A stretch of 64,000 nucleotides of DNA from TMED78 sp036337035 (lineage in GTDB: Bacteria; Pseudomonadota; Gammaproteobacteria; Steroidobacterales; Rariloculaceae): the NCBI GenBank assembly GCA_036337035.1, contig JAYZFC010000008.1, positions 1 through 64,000 on the forward strand, written 5' to 3'. The notes beneath the pieces were generated by a model. The model was not told the origin of the DNA. It saw only the letters and a list, made by a program, of their open reading frames with translations, and ran no database searches. Numbering within the stretch: position 1 is the stretch's first letter; each line of letters starts with the position of its first letter. The position numbers and the translations under genes were made by a program. Positions 27,137 to 35,460 of the stretch are shown one piece after another.

Positions 27137-28633
27137 TTATTTTTTTCTCTTTATATGTGGAAAAAGTATTACATCTCTTATTGATGGTGAATCTGTAATT
27201 AGCATAACTAGCCTATCTATACCAACTCCAAGACCTGCTGCTGGTGGCATTCCATATTCTAACGCTTTGATATAATCATCATCATAGAACATCGCTTCCT
27301 CATCTCCTGCTGACTTAGATTCTAACTGTTTCTTAAATCGCTCTGCTTGGTCTTCAGGGTCATTTAGCTCAGAAAATCCGTTAGCTATTTCCTTACCATC
27401 AATAAATAGCTCAAACCGATCAGTTATAAATGGATCATCATTGTTCATCCTAGCTAAAGGAGAGACTTCTTTTGGATAACTTGTTATAAAAATAGGTCCA
27501 GTAAGATTTTTTTCCACTGTTTTCTCAAATAGCTCTACTTGTATTTTACCAGCACCACAATTGGGAGCAATATCAATCTTATTTTTTCTACATACTTTAG
27601 ATAAAGTATCAATATCTCTAATACAGCTAACATCTATATCCTGATTATATTTTAGGATAGCAGACTCTAATGTCATCACCTCAAAATCTTCACCAAAATT
27701 AATAACATTACCTTGGTAGTCAATTTTTTCTTTCCCTAATATAGTTTTGATAGACTGCTTTATAATATCCTGAGTCAACACTATCAAATCCTTATAATCG
27801 GAATATGATTGATATAGTTCAAGCATAGTAAATTCAGGATTATGCTGTGTTGAAATACCTTCATTTCTAAAACTTCTATTAATTTCAAATACTTTCTCCA
27901 TACCACCTACTAACAATCTTTTTAAATATAATTCAGGTGCTATCCGAAGATATAAATCCATATCTAAAGCATTATGATGAGTGATAAAAGGTTTTGCTAA
28001 AGCACCTCCTGGCACAGGATGCATCATAGGTGTCTCAACTTCTAGAAAATTTAACGAAGAAAGGTATGATCGTATGAAGGTAATTAGCTCACTTCTTATT
28101 TTAAAAATATTTCTAGTCTTCTTGCTAACAATCAGGTCTAAGTATCGTTGTCTAACTTTTATTTCCTGATCTGATATACCATGCCATTTTTCAGGAAGAG
28201 GTCTAAGTGATTTAACTAGCAAATAAACTTCCTCAACCTTTAATGAAAGCTCATTTGTATTAGTTTTGAAGATCTTTCCTTTGGCTCCTACAATATCACC
28301 TAAATCCCAACTCCTTAATTGATTATAAGCTTGTTCTGAAATATGGTTTTTCTGTATAAATAGCTGAATTGATCCTGAACTATCTTGTATTTTCAAGAAG
28401 CTTGCTTTTCCCATAACTCTTTTAGCCATAACCCTACCTGCAATGGAAATATTAGAATCTTCTTTTTCAAGAGACTCCTTACTTTTTTTCCCGTAAGTAA
28501 GATGTAATTGTTCAGCTAATGCAGTACGTCTAAAAGTATTAACATATACCTCTTCTTGACTTCTTAACCTACTAAGTTTCTCTCTTCTCTCAGCAATTAA
28601 CTTATTTTCCTCATTTTTATTTTCTTCATTCAT
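27137..28633 (-). CDS. lysS: lysyl-tRNA synthetase, class II
   Basis: Charges tRNA-Lys. An N-terminal OB-fold anticodon-binding domain (residues about 60-150, VAGRVMAKRVMGKASFLKIQD type) is followed by the class II core: motif 1 around FLEVETPMMHPVPGG, motif 2 FRNEGISTQHNPEFTMLE, and motif 3 GLGVGIDRLVML. 498 residues, compared with 505 in E. coli. It starts directly at the prfB stop, giving the conserved recJ-prfB-lysS order. Confidence 0.97.
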   Translation of the reverse strand: MNEENKNEENKLIAERREKLSRLRSQEEVYVNTFRRTALAEQLHLTYGKKSKESLEKEDSNISIAGRVMAKRVMGKASFLKIQDSSGSIQLFIQKNHISEQAYNQLRSWDLGDIVGAKGKIFKTNTNELSLKVEEVYLLVKSLRPLPEKWHGISDQEIKVRQRYLDLIVSKKTRNIFKIRSELITFIRSYLSSLNFLEVETPMMHPVPGGALAKPFITHHNALDMDLYLRIAPELYLKRLLVGGMEKVFEINRSFRNEGISTQHNPEFTMLELYQSYSDYKDLIVLTQDIIKQSIKTILGKEKIDYQGNVINFGEDFEVMTLESAILKYNQDIDVSCIRDIDTLSKVCRKNKIDIAPNCGAGKIQVELFEKTVEKNLTGPIFITSYPKEVSPLARMNNDDPFITDRFELFIDGKEIANGFSELNDPEDQAERFKKQLESKSAGDEEAMFYDDDYIKALEYGMPPAAGLGVGIDRLVMLITDSPSIRDVILFPHIKRKK

Positions 28634-29732
28634 TTAGGATATTCCCTTTTTAAGACTATACTCTAAAAAAGATTCTATATTACCATCTAAAATAGATTCT
28701 GGATTAGAGCTCTCTAAGCCTGTTCTTAAATCTTTAACTCTCGACTGGTCCAGAACATAAGATCTAATTTGGTTTCCCCAGCCTATATCAGATTTATTTT
28801 CTTCAAGAAAATCTTTTTCAGCATCTCGCTTGCTCTTTTCTAGCTCATATAGCTTTGCCTTGAGCTGATTCATTGCTGTTGCCTTATTTTTGTGTTGTGA
28901 CCTTCCATTCTGACACTGAACAACAATATTAGATGGCAAATGAGTAATCCTAACTGCAGATTCAGTTTTATTAACATGTTGTCCTCCTGCTCCGCTAGCT
29001 CTATAAACATCAATTCTAATATCTGAGGGATTGATAATTATATCTAGATTATCATCAACTTCAGGAGAAACAAAAACAGCGGCAAATGATGTATGTCGCC
29101 TATTACTCGAATCAAAAGGTGATTTTCTCACTAATCTATGAACACCAGTTTCCGTTTTGATCCATCCATAGGCATAACTCCCAGAAATTAAGATCGTTGC
29201 GCTTTTTATACCTGCAACTTCTCCTGGTGATTTCTCTAGTATCTCAGATTTGAAATTATTAGATTCAGCCCATCTTAAATACATTCTAAGTAACATCTCA
29301 GCCCAATCTTGCGCTTCAGTACCGCCTGAGCCTGCTTGAATATCTAAATAGGCATTAAAGCTATCCATTTCACCAGAAAACATTCTTTGAAACTCTAATT
29401 TCTCTAAAAGGTGTCTTATATTCTCCAGGTCTAAAAAAATATCTCCAAGAGTTTCGCTATCTCTTTCATCCTTAGCTATCATGAATAGCTCCTTATTATC
29501 ATCAATGGCCAAGGAGGCAGTTTCTATATCATGAACAATAGATTCTAATGAAGATTTTTCTTTACTCAGAAGGCCAATTTTTTTTTGATCTTTCCAGATT
29601 TCAGGATTCTCTAATTCACTTTTAAGAACTTGGAGTCTATCCTTCTTTTTATCATAGTCAAAGATACCCCCTCAAAGAACCACATCGCTCTACCAAATCA
29701 GATATTAAAACACCAACAGAAGTGAAATCCAT
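28634..29732 (-). CDS. prfB: peptide chain release factor 2, expressed by programmed +1 frameshift
   Basis: Recognises UGA and UAA and releases the peptide. Two frames must be joined: codons 1-24 run from the ATG at 29732-29730 to CTT (29663-29661), then the in-frame TGA (29660-29658) is bypassed by a +1 shift and reading continues at GAC (29659-29657) to the stop ending at 28634. The joined product has 365 residues, the same as E. coli RF2. The tripeptide region KSPFDSSNRR and the catalytic GGQ in SGAGGQHVNKTE are present. An AAGG Shine-Dalgarno lies 9 nt before the ATG. recJ ends 61 bp upstream; lysS is adjacent downstream. Confidence 0.97.
29657..29672 (-). promoter_or_regulatory. prfB programmed +1 frameshift site
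   Basis: Reading on the - strand, AGGGGG TAT CTT TGA C matches the bacterial prfB recoding signal base for base: an internal Shine-Dalgarno-like AGGGGG three bases before the CTT slip codon, the UGA recognised by RF2 itself, and a following C that weakens termination. When RF2 is scarce, ribosomes pause at UGA and slip +1, making RF2; this is autoregulation, known from E. coli. Confidence 0.97.
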
Positions 29733-29793
29733 AAATACTAGCCTTGTTAACTTAAAAAAATAAATATGCCATACAATATTTAATTGTTCCAGC

Positions 29794-31482
29794 TTATTCT
29801 TCTATATGAATAATAATAAGTTGGAGCCTGGGTAAATCAAAATAATTATTTATTTTTAATTTATAGATAATTCTTATTTTAGTTCCAATCTGCCATGATC
29901 CTGGCAATTTATTAAAAGCTATGGCATCAATTTTTGAACTAGAGCCTAATGGATTTAATACCATCTTTAGATGGGTATTACCAACAATACTCTGACTAAC
30001 AAGTATAAAAAAATTATCAAAAAGTGGCTCTGGAAAGTTTTGGCCCCAAGGCCCTCCATCTAGAATTAATTTAGCAGAATTTAATGTAAACTTAGATTTA
30101 TCTAGCTGTCCATCAGTTATTAATTTGTGTGAGAGAATCTCTTCATCTAAATATTTATCACAAATTTTCTTTATCTCCTTATTAAAAGACTCTAGATTTG
30201 ATTGCTTGATAGTTAGGCCTGCTGCCATAGCGTGTCCTCCAAACTTACTAATTAATTCTGGATTACCTGTATCTATCTCAGCTAGTGCATCTCTTAGATG
30301 AAATCCTGGAATAGATCGGCCTGAACCTTTAATCATATCATTCTCTGCTGATGCAAAAATAAATACTGGTCTATAGTATTTCTCTTTTAACTTTGATGCG
30401 ACTATTCCTACAACTCCTTCATGCCAATCATCTCTATATAAAGATATAATATTTGGTAAGCTACTAGCCTTTAAAATATCAATTGAATTAACCATATTAT
30501 CTGCCTCAATACTCATTTTTCCTTGAACCAACTTCCTTCGCTTATTAATTTTCTCTAACCGATTAGCTAGATCGTTTGCTTTACTGTACGATGAACTTGT
30601 TAGACATTTAATACCAATAGCCATATCCTCCATACGCCCTGCAGCATTAATTTTAGGAGCTATCCTGTAAGATAAGTCAGCTTCATTAATTTCCTCTAAT
30701 TTTATATTAGATATATTAGCGAGAGCCTTAATCCCATCTAAACATTTTGAAGACCGCATGAGATCTAAACCATATTTTATAAAAATTCTATTTGTTAAAT
30801 CTAATTTTACTAAATCCGCTACTGTTCCTAATGCAACTAGATCTAAATATTTTAATACTGTTCTATGGCTATTATAAAACTTACCTAAAGCTGCCATAAG
30901 ATAAAAAGCAACTCCAACTCCCGCAAGATTTTTTCCTTTGAATGAGCACTGATTTAAGTTAGGATTTACTAATGTAGCATCAGGTAAATCTTCTCCAGGA
31001 ATGTGATGATCTGTTATAAGAACATCTATATTTTTCTCCTTAGCTAGCTTACAACCTTCAATACTTGTAATTCCGTTATCTACTGTAATTATCATATCTG
31101 GAGATAGTGGATCCAAAGAATGAATAAGCTCCTCTGATAATCCATAACCAAGCTTAAATCTATCAGGTATAAAATAATCTATATCCTTGAATCCAAAATC
31201 TTTTAAACATAAAAGAACTAATGATGTGCTAGTAGCTCCATCAACATCAAAATCACCTACAACTAAGATTTTATTTTTTTTATGTTTTACTAATAAATCT
31301 ACTGCTTGATCTAGCTCTTTAAAATGACTAATGGGAAGGATATTTGATAGCACATAATTAATATCATCAGGTGAGTTCACTTCCCTTGAGGAATATATTT
31401 TTCTCAATAAAGGAGGGATGCTGCTTGGCCATTGCCAAGATGATGATTCTTCTTTAATAGTCCTATTTTCTATTATAGTCAT
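29794..31482 (-). CDS. recJ: single-stranded-DNA-specific exonuclease RecJ
   Basis: 5'-3' exonuclease for recombination and mismatch repair. DHH-family motifs: VGDFDVDGATST (motif I), MIITVDNGI (motif II), ITDHHIPGE (motif III, DHH), GVGVAFYLMAALG, and the DHHA1 part with GGHAMAAGLTI. 562 residues (577 in E. coli). It heads the recJ-prfB-lysS set and is divergent from the Mth938-like gene with a 61-bp gap. Confidence 0.96.
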   Translation of the reverse strand: MTIIENRTIKEESSSWQWPSSIPPLLRKIYSSREVNSPDDINYVLSNILPISHFKELDQAVDLLVKHKKNKILVVGDFDVDGATSTSLVLLCLKDFGFKDIDYFIPDRFKLGYGLSEELIHSLDPLSPDMIITVDNGITSIEGCKLAKEKNIDVLITDHHIPGEDLPDATLVNPNLNQCSFKGKNLAGVGVAFYLMAALGKFYNSHRTVLKYLDLVALGTVADLVKLDLTNRIFIKYGLDLMRSSKCLDGIKALANISNIKLEEINEADLSYRIAPKINAAGRMEDMAIGIKCLTSSSYSKANDLANRLEKINKRRKLVQGKMSIEADNMVNSIDILKASSLPNIISLYRDDWHEGVVGIVASKLKEKYYRPVFIFASAENDMIKGSGRSIPGFHLRDALAEIDTGNPELISKFGGHAMAAGLTIKQSNLESFNKEIKKICDKYLDEEILSHKLITDGQLDKSKFTLNSAKLILDGGPWGQNFPEPLFDNFFILVSQSIVGNTHLKMVLNPLGSSSKIDAIAFNKLPGSWQIGTKIRIIYKLKINNYFDLPRLQLIIIHIEE

Positions 31483-31543
31483 CTATGTTACTTTAAAAAA
31501 AACTATATTATATAGATAAATTATAATAACCTTGTAACAAATT

Positions 31544-31909
31544 ATGGAACTTGTCAAAGAAAAAACTGATGTCAACATTATCAATGCTTGGGAAAATAGA
31601 AGAATTCTTGTAAATGAAAAATGGTACACTAGTAATTTTATCATTTCTAAAGAAAAAATTATTCCTAATTGGTCTTGTGCGACAATAGAAGAAATTTGTA
31701 TAGAGAACCTCTCATTAATGGCTGACCAAAATCCAGAAATTATATTAATAGGTACTGGAAAAGATCAGATATTGATAAATCCAGAAATAGCTCGATTCTT
31801 TAATCAGAAAAAAATTGGTATTGAAATAATGAATACTCCTTCGGCCTGTAGGACATATAACTTACTAGCACATGAGTTAAGAAAAGTGGTAGCTGGAATA
31901 ATAATTTAA
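31544..31909 (+). CDS. Mth938-like domain protein (DUF498/NDUFAF3 type)
   Basis: 121 residues forming the small Mth938 fold. PEIILIGTGKDQILINPE and the C-terminal IEIMNTPSACRTYNLLAHE are the two conserved blocks of this family. Its mitochondrial relative NDUFAF3 is a complex I assembly factor; the role of the bacterial proteins is unknown. It is a single gene divergent from recJ, and its stop lies 1 bp from the stop of convergent nlpD. Confidence 0.85.
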   Translation: MELVKEKTDVNIINAWENRRILVNEKWYTSNFIISKEKIIPNWSCATIEEICIENLSLMADQNPEIILIGTGKDQILINPEIARFFNQKKIGIEIMNTPSACRTYNLLAHELRKVVAGIII

Positions 31910-31910
31910 T

Positions 31911-32564
31911 CTAGTCAAAATCAATATAGACCATCGGATTAACAGGAGTTCCATTTTCTCTTATCTCAAAGTGAAGTTGTGGTAAGTTTCCTGGCCCTTC
32001 ACCCATATGAGAAATAACTTGTCCTGCTACAACTTCATCACCTTCGGCAACTAATAAATCCTTATTAAATCCATAAGCTGTAAGGTAGGCCTCTCCATGC
32101 TTTATAATGATAAGATTTCCATAGCTCGTTAAACCTGAGCCAGCATAAACAACTTCACCAGACAATGTGGCATAAATATTATCTCCAACTGATCCTCTTA
32201 TTCCTATACCGCTACCTAATAATAAATCTTCATTAAATTTCCTTATCACTAATCCATTTGCTGGCAAAATCCAAGTATTCCTTCCTATAATACCCGTATC
32301 TAATAAGGGTCTATCTTTTGAATAATTCTCACTAATAGCTGAATCATAAGAACCCCTTATTAATAATCTCTGTCCTGGGTAAATTAAATTTGGATCATCT
32401 ATATTATTTAATAAAATAATATCGTCATATTTAACTCGATAAATCCATGCAATATAGTGAAGAGATTCTCCCTCTTTAACTGTATGACTAGTAATAGAAT
32501 AATCAACTAAAGTTTTAGTACAGCTAGAAAATAATAATAAAGTAAATAAAAAATAATTTTTCAC
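31911..32564 (-). CDS. nlpD: NlpD-like lipoprotein (LysM plus degenerate LytM/M23 domain)
   Basis: Probable outer-membrane lipoprotein that activates septal amidases. A short signal with Cys at residue 15 (LLLFSSC) is followed by a LysM domain (residues 27-70, HTVKEGESLHYIAWIYRV) and a C-terminal LytM domain (about 115-215). The zinc ligands of active M23 peptidases look lost: GIGIRG replaces the HxGxD block and QLHFE replaces HLHFE. This is also true of E. coli NlpD, an activator without catalysis. 217 residues is short against 379 in E. coli. Start is GTG. rpoS, the usual downstream neighbour, is not present. Confidence 0.88.
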   Translation of the reverse strand: MKNYFLFTLLLFSSCTKTLVDYSITSHTVKEGESLHYIAWIYRVKYDDIILLNNIDDPNLIYPGQRLLIRGSYDSAISENYSKDRPLLDTGIIGRNTWILPANGLVIRKFNEDLLLGSGIGIRGSVGDNIYATLSGEVVYAGSGLTSYGNLIIIKHGEAYLTAYGFNKDLLVAEGDEVVAGQVISHMGEGPGNLPQLHFEIRENGTPVNPMVYIDFD

Positions 32565-32570
32565 AATATA

Positions 32571-33152
32571 TTAGAAAATAATGAATAATAAAATTAAAAA
32601 TATAATTGTTACTACAATAACTATCTTATCAAAATATAGCCTTATATTATTATTCATATTTTCTCCTCCTAAAACAATCAGCCCTGATACTAAAAAAAAC
32701 CTTGCTCCTCTTCCTATAAAAGAAGCCAAAATAAAACCTGGAAGAAACATCCCTAAGCTACCTGCTGAAATGGTAAATATTTTATATGGAACCGGAGAAA
32801 AGCCAGCAATAAGTACTGACAAAAATCCCCAAGTTGTAAACCACTCTTTTGCTCTAATAAAATCATCTATATAGCCTCTAGATTTTAAAACTGGCTCAAT
32901 TATATCTATTGCAAAAAAACCTAAGAAATACCCCACAATTCCTCCAACAACAGAGGATATAGTAGTTAAAAACGCATAATAAAAGGCTTTTTTATGATTA
33001 GCTAATGACATTGGAATTAACATTGTATCTGGAGGTATAGGAAAAAATATTGATTCTGAAAAACTTAAAATAACTAGAGCAAATTGAGAGGCTTTCTTTC
33101 TAGAAAGAGCTAAAATATAGTCATAAGTATCAGAAAAATTAATCAACCTCAT
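32571..33152 (-). CDS. yqaA: YqaA-type DedA/VTT-domain membrane protein
   Basis: 193 residues with four to five hydrophobic segments. SESIFFPIPPDTMLIPM near the start and the GFSPVPYKIFTISAGSLGM block with its conserved Pro and Gly fit the YqaA branch of the DedA (SNARE-associated/VTT) family, whose members are implicated in lipid flipping and membrane homeostasis. It overlaps the pcm stop by 4 nt (ATGA) and lies 6 bp before nlpD, inserted in the surE-pcm-nlpD set. Confidence 0.87.
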   Translation of the reverse strand: MRLINFSDTYDYILALSRKKASQFALVILSFSESIFFPIPPDTMLIPMSLANHKKAFYYAFLTTISSVVGGIVGYFLGFFAIDIIEPVLKSRGYIDDFIRAKEWFTTWGFLSVLIAGFSPVPYKIFTISAGSLGMFLPGFILASFIGRGARFFLVSGLIVLGGENMNNNIRLYFDKIVIVVTIIFLILLFIIF

Positions 33153-33823
33153 AGCCCTTCTATTAATGGAACAAAGTTAACAGATCCAATAGTTTTTTTA
33201 TCGAAATTGTCGCCGCGACGAGTAATACACTCTAGATTCTGATCGTCATTCTTCCCAACAGGAATTACTAGCCTGCCTCCATTATCTAGCTGCATCAATA
33301 GATCATTAGGGACTTTAGGTGGTGCAGCTGAAACAATTATAGCCTGAAATGGTGATTTATCTCTCCAACCTAAATAACCATCAGAAAGCTTAAAAGAAAC
33401 ATTCTTAATATTAATTTTTAATAAATTATCTCTAGATCTATGAAGCAAAGGTTTTATTCTCTCTATACTAAAAATTTTTTTAGCGAAAGGCGATAAGACA
33501 GCAGTTTGATATCCACATCCAGTTCCAATCTCTAGAACTTTATTAAATTTTTTATCTTTATCCAAAACACCTAACAAAATCTCTGTCATTAAAGCGACAA
33601 CATATGGCTGTGAAATAGTTTGGCTAAATCCTATTGGTAAGGCTGTATCCTCATAAGCGCGACTTGATAATGCCTCGTCTATAAACAAATGCCTAGGTAC
33701 ATCTTTAATTCTCTCTAATACTAGATTATTGCTTATGCCCTTCTCCCTTAATCTATCAATAAGTCTCTCTCTAGTTCTAGAGGAGGTCATCCCTATGCCA
33801 TTTTCTTTTGAAAAATTATCCAC
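33149..33823 (-). CDS. pcm: protein-L-isoaspartate O-methyltransferase
   Basis: Repairs isoaspartyl residues with S-adenosylmethionine. SQTISQPYVVALMTE, VLEIGTGCGYQTAVL (SAM binding) and IIVSAAPPKVP are the family blocks; the C-terminus FVPLIEGL is also typical. 224 residues against 208 in E. coli. Start is GTG at 33823, and an internal ATG at residue 12 (MTSSRTRERL) would give a length nearer the family norm. Preceded by surE (3-bp gap). Confidence 0.94.
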   Translation of the reverse strand: MDNFSKENGIGMTSSRTRERLIDRLREKGISNNLVLERIKDVPRHLFIDEALSSRAYEDTALPIGFSQTISQPYVVALMTEILLGVLDKDKKFNKVLEIGTGCGYQTAVLSPFAKKIFSIERIKPLLHRSRDNLLKINIKNVSFKLSDGYLGWRDKSPFQAIIVSAAPPKVPNDLLMQLDNGGRLVIPVGKNDDQNLECITRRGDNFDKKTIGSVNFVPLIEGL

Positions 33824-33826
33824 TAT

Positions 33827-34573
33827 CTATATCTTTGATAAGATATTGTTTAAACTAGAAATTGAATTATGGGCAGTAAAATTAACTTCTAATGGTGTGA
33901 CAGAAATATAATTATTAGCTATTGAATAAAAATCAGTACCCTTTCCATTGTCTTTGCTAGCTCCAGCCTTGCCTATCCAATACAACATTTTACCCTTAGG
34001 ATTTGCTGTTCCTATTATTGGCTCAGGCTTGGATCTAGTGCCAAGTCGTGTTGCATGAATGCCCTGTATATTTTTTTTTGGTATATCAGGAACATTTACA
34101 TTAAGAATAATATTCTTCTCTAAGCGATTATTAACGATCAAATTAATTAAATCTATTGTAGTAGAGATGGCTGTTTCAAAATTTGATCCATCTTTATAAG
34201 CTAATGAAACTGCAATTGAAGGAATTCCAAATAACCTAGCCTCAAGAGCAGCAGCAACAGTTCCTGAATACAAAACATCATCACCAAGATTAGCGCCATG
34301 GTTTATTCCAGATATGATAATATCAGGTTGAAAATCTAGAAAGCCAGTAAGAGCTAAATGGATGCAGTCTGTAGGTGTACCATTAACATAATAAAAATCT
34401 TTCTCAAATCGTTCAATATTAAGAGGAGAAGAAAGTGTAATAGCGCTACTTCCACCACTACAGTTTCTATCAGGTGCAATAATAAGTATTTCAGCTATTT
34501 CTTTGAGGTTATTAGCTAACACTCTAAGTCCCTTTGCTTGATAGCCGTCGTCATTTGATAGAAGTATTTTCAC
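33827..34573 (-). CDS. surE: 5'/3'-nucleotidase SurE
   Basis: Metal-dependent nucleoside-monophosphate phosphatase. ILLSNDDGYQAKGL supplies the Asp-Asp metal ligands, then APDRNCSGGSSAIT, VNGTPTDCIHLAL and SGINHGANLGDDVLYSGTV. 248 residues, E. coli 253. Start GTG (34573-34571). First gene of surE-pcm-yqaA-nlpD, divergent from the Smr gene. Confidence 0.96.
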   Translation of the reverse strand: MKILLSNDDGYQAKGLRVLANNLKEIAEILIIAPDRNCSGGSSAITLSSPLNIERFEKDFYYVNGTPTDCIHLALTGFLDFQPDIIISGINHGANLGDDVLYSGTVAAALEARLFGIPSIAVSLAYKDGSNFETAISTTIDLINLIVNNRLEKNIILNVNVPDIPKKNIQGIHATRLGTRSKPEPIIGTANPKGKMLYWIGKAGASKDNGKGTDFYSIANNYISVTPLEVNFTAHNSISSLNNILSKI

Positions 34574-34642
34574 TTTGAGATACCTAAATTAAATATTTAT
34601 AATCAGATTATACTTAAAGCTTACATATAATGAGATAAATTG

Positions 34643-35182
34643 ATGAAAAAAAGTGATGAAGATAAGGATTTATTTAAAAATGCAATGAAAAACGTTACTC
34701 CTATCAAAAAAGATAGGAGACTCTATAATGATGATTTATCGAAAAATAAAAAGAAAATTAGATCAAAAAATATAAATAATCAGAATTATGAGAACTCTAT
34801 GTTGGAGCTTAATATCTCTGCAGATGAAGTAGAGCAATTAGGTAATGAAATTGCCTTCCGTAGAAAAGGAGTATCGAAAAAAATCCTATCAAGGCTAAAA
34901 AAAGGAGATTATTACATTGAATCAGAGATTGACTTACACGGGTATACTGTTGATCAAGCAAAAATAATACTTAAAGAATTTATAGCCAATAGCTCTTCTG
35001 AAAACATAGGGTGCGTGAGAGTAATTCATGGGAAAGGTCTAGGATCAGGAATAAATGGTCCTGTAATAAAAAATTATGTCCAAAGATGGCTTGGTCAGTG
35101 GGATGATGTATTAGCATTTGTTACTGCTAGAGCTAAAGATGGTGGAAGCGGCGCATTATATGTATTGATTAAAAAAAGGTAA
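34643..35182 (+). CDS. Smr domain protein (SmrA-like)
   Basis: 179 residues. A charged N-terminal region (1-90) leads to a C-terminal Smr domain: the DLHG motif in EIDLHGYTVDQAK, then RVIHGKGLGSG and FVTARAKDGGSGALYVLIKK, the full small-MutS-related core. Such domains act as nucleases on DNA or on mRNA of collided ribosomes; which one applies here is unknown. A TTG at 34640 precedes the ATG at 34643, which I take as the start. Ends 2 bp from convergent ftsB. Confidence 0.9.
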   Translation: MKKSDEDKDLFKNAMKNVTPIKKDRRLYNDDLSKNKKKIRSKNINNQNYENSMLELNISADEVEQLGNEIAFRRKGVSKKILSRLKKGDYYIESEIDLHGYTVDQAKIILKEFIANSSSENIGCVRVIHGKGLGSGINGPVIKNYVQRWLGQWDDVLAFVTARAKDGGSGALYVLIKKR

Positions 35183-35184
35183 AA

Positions 35185-35460
35185 TTACTCTTCGATAATC
35201 TGATAATAAGTCTCTTGCTCTTCAATCATTCCTAAATCTGTTCTGGCTCTTTCTTCAATGGCACTTAAGCCCTGTTTGAGATCACTAACTTCCGCTTCTA
35301 AAGAGATATTCCTGTCTCTTAATTGTTGATTTTCATTTTCCCTTATATCAACCTCTCTATCTAATTCCCAAGCTTCTCTTATTCCTCCATCAGATATCCA
35401 AGAAAAACTTTGGATAATAATTAATAACAATGCCATCGAAAATATAATAATCTTAATCAT
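35185..35460 (-). CDS. ftsB: cell division protein FtsB
   Basis: Bitopic divisome protein linking FtsQ and FtsL. Start placed at the ATG 35460-35458 (MIKIIIFSMALLLII), because further upstream would extend 62 bp into eno. Residues 1-20 form the membrane helix, followed by a coiled coil (about 35-75: ENENQQLRDRNISLEAEVSD), and the C-terminal region EERARTDLGMIEEQETYYQI is highly typical of FtsB. 91 residues (103 in E. coli). Overlaps the eno stop by 8 bp; eno-ftsB is the usual pair, though ispD, the usual next gene, is missing. Confidence 0.92.
   Translation of the reverse strand: MIKIIIFSMALLLIIIQSFSWISDGGIREAWELDREVDIRENENQQLRDRNISLEAEVSDLKQGLSAIEERARTDLGMIEEQETYYQIIEE

Noticed and set aside
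29658..29660. In-frame TGA early in prfB, suggesting a pseudogene
   Set aside because: It sits in a perfect RF2 recoding signal and the joined frame is full length with all motifs.
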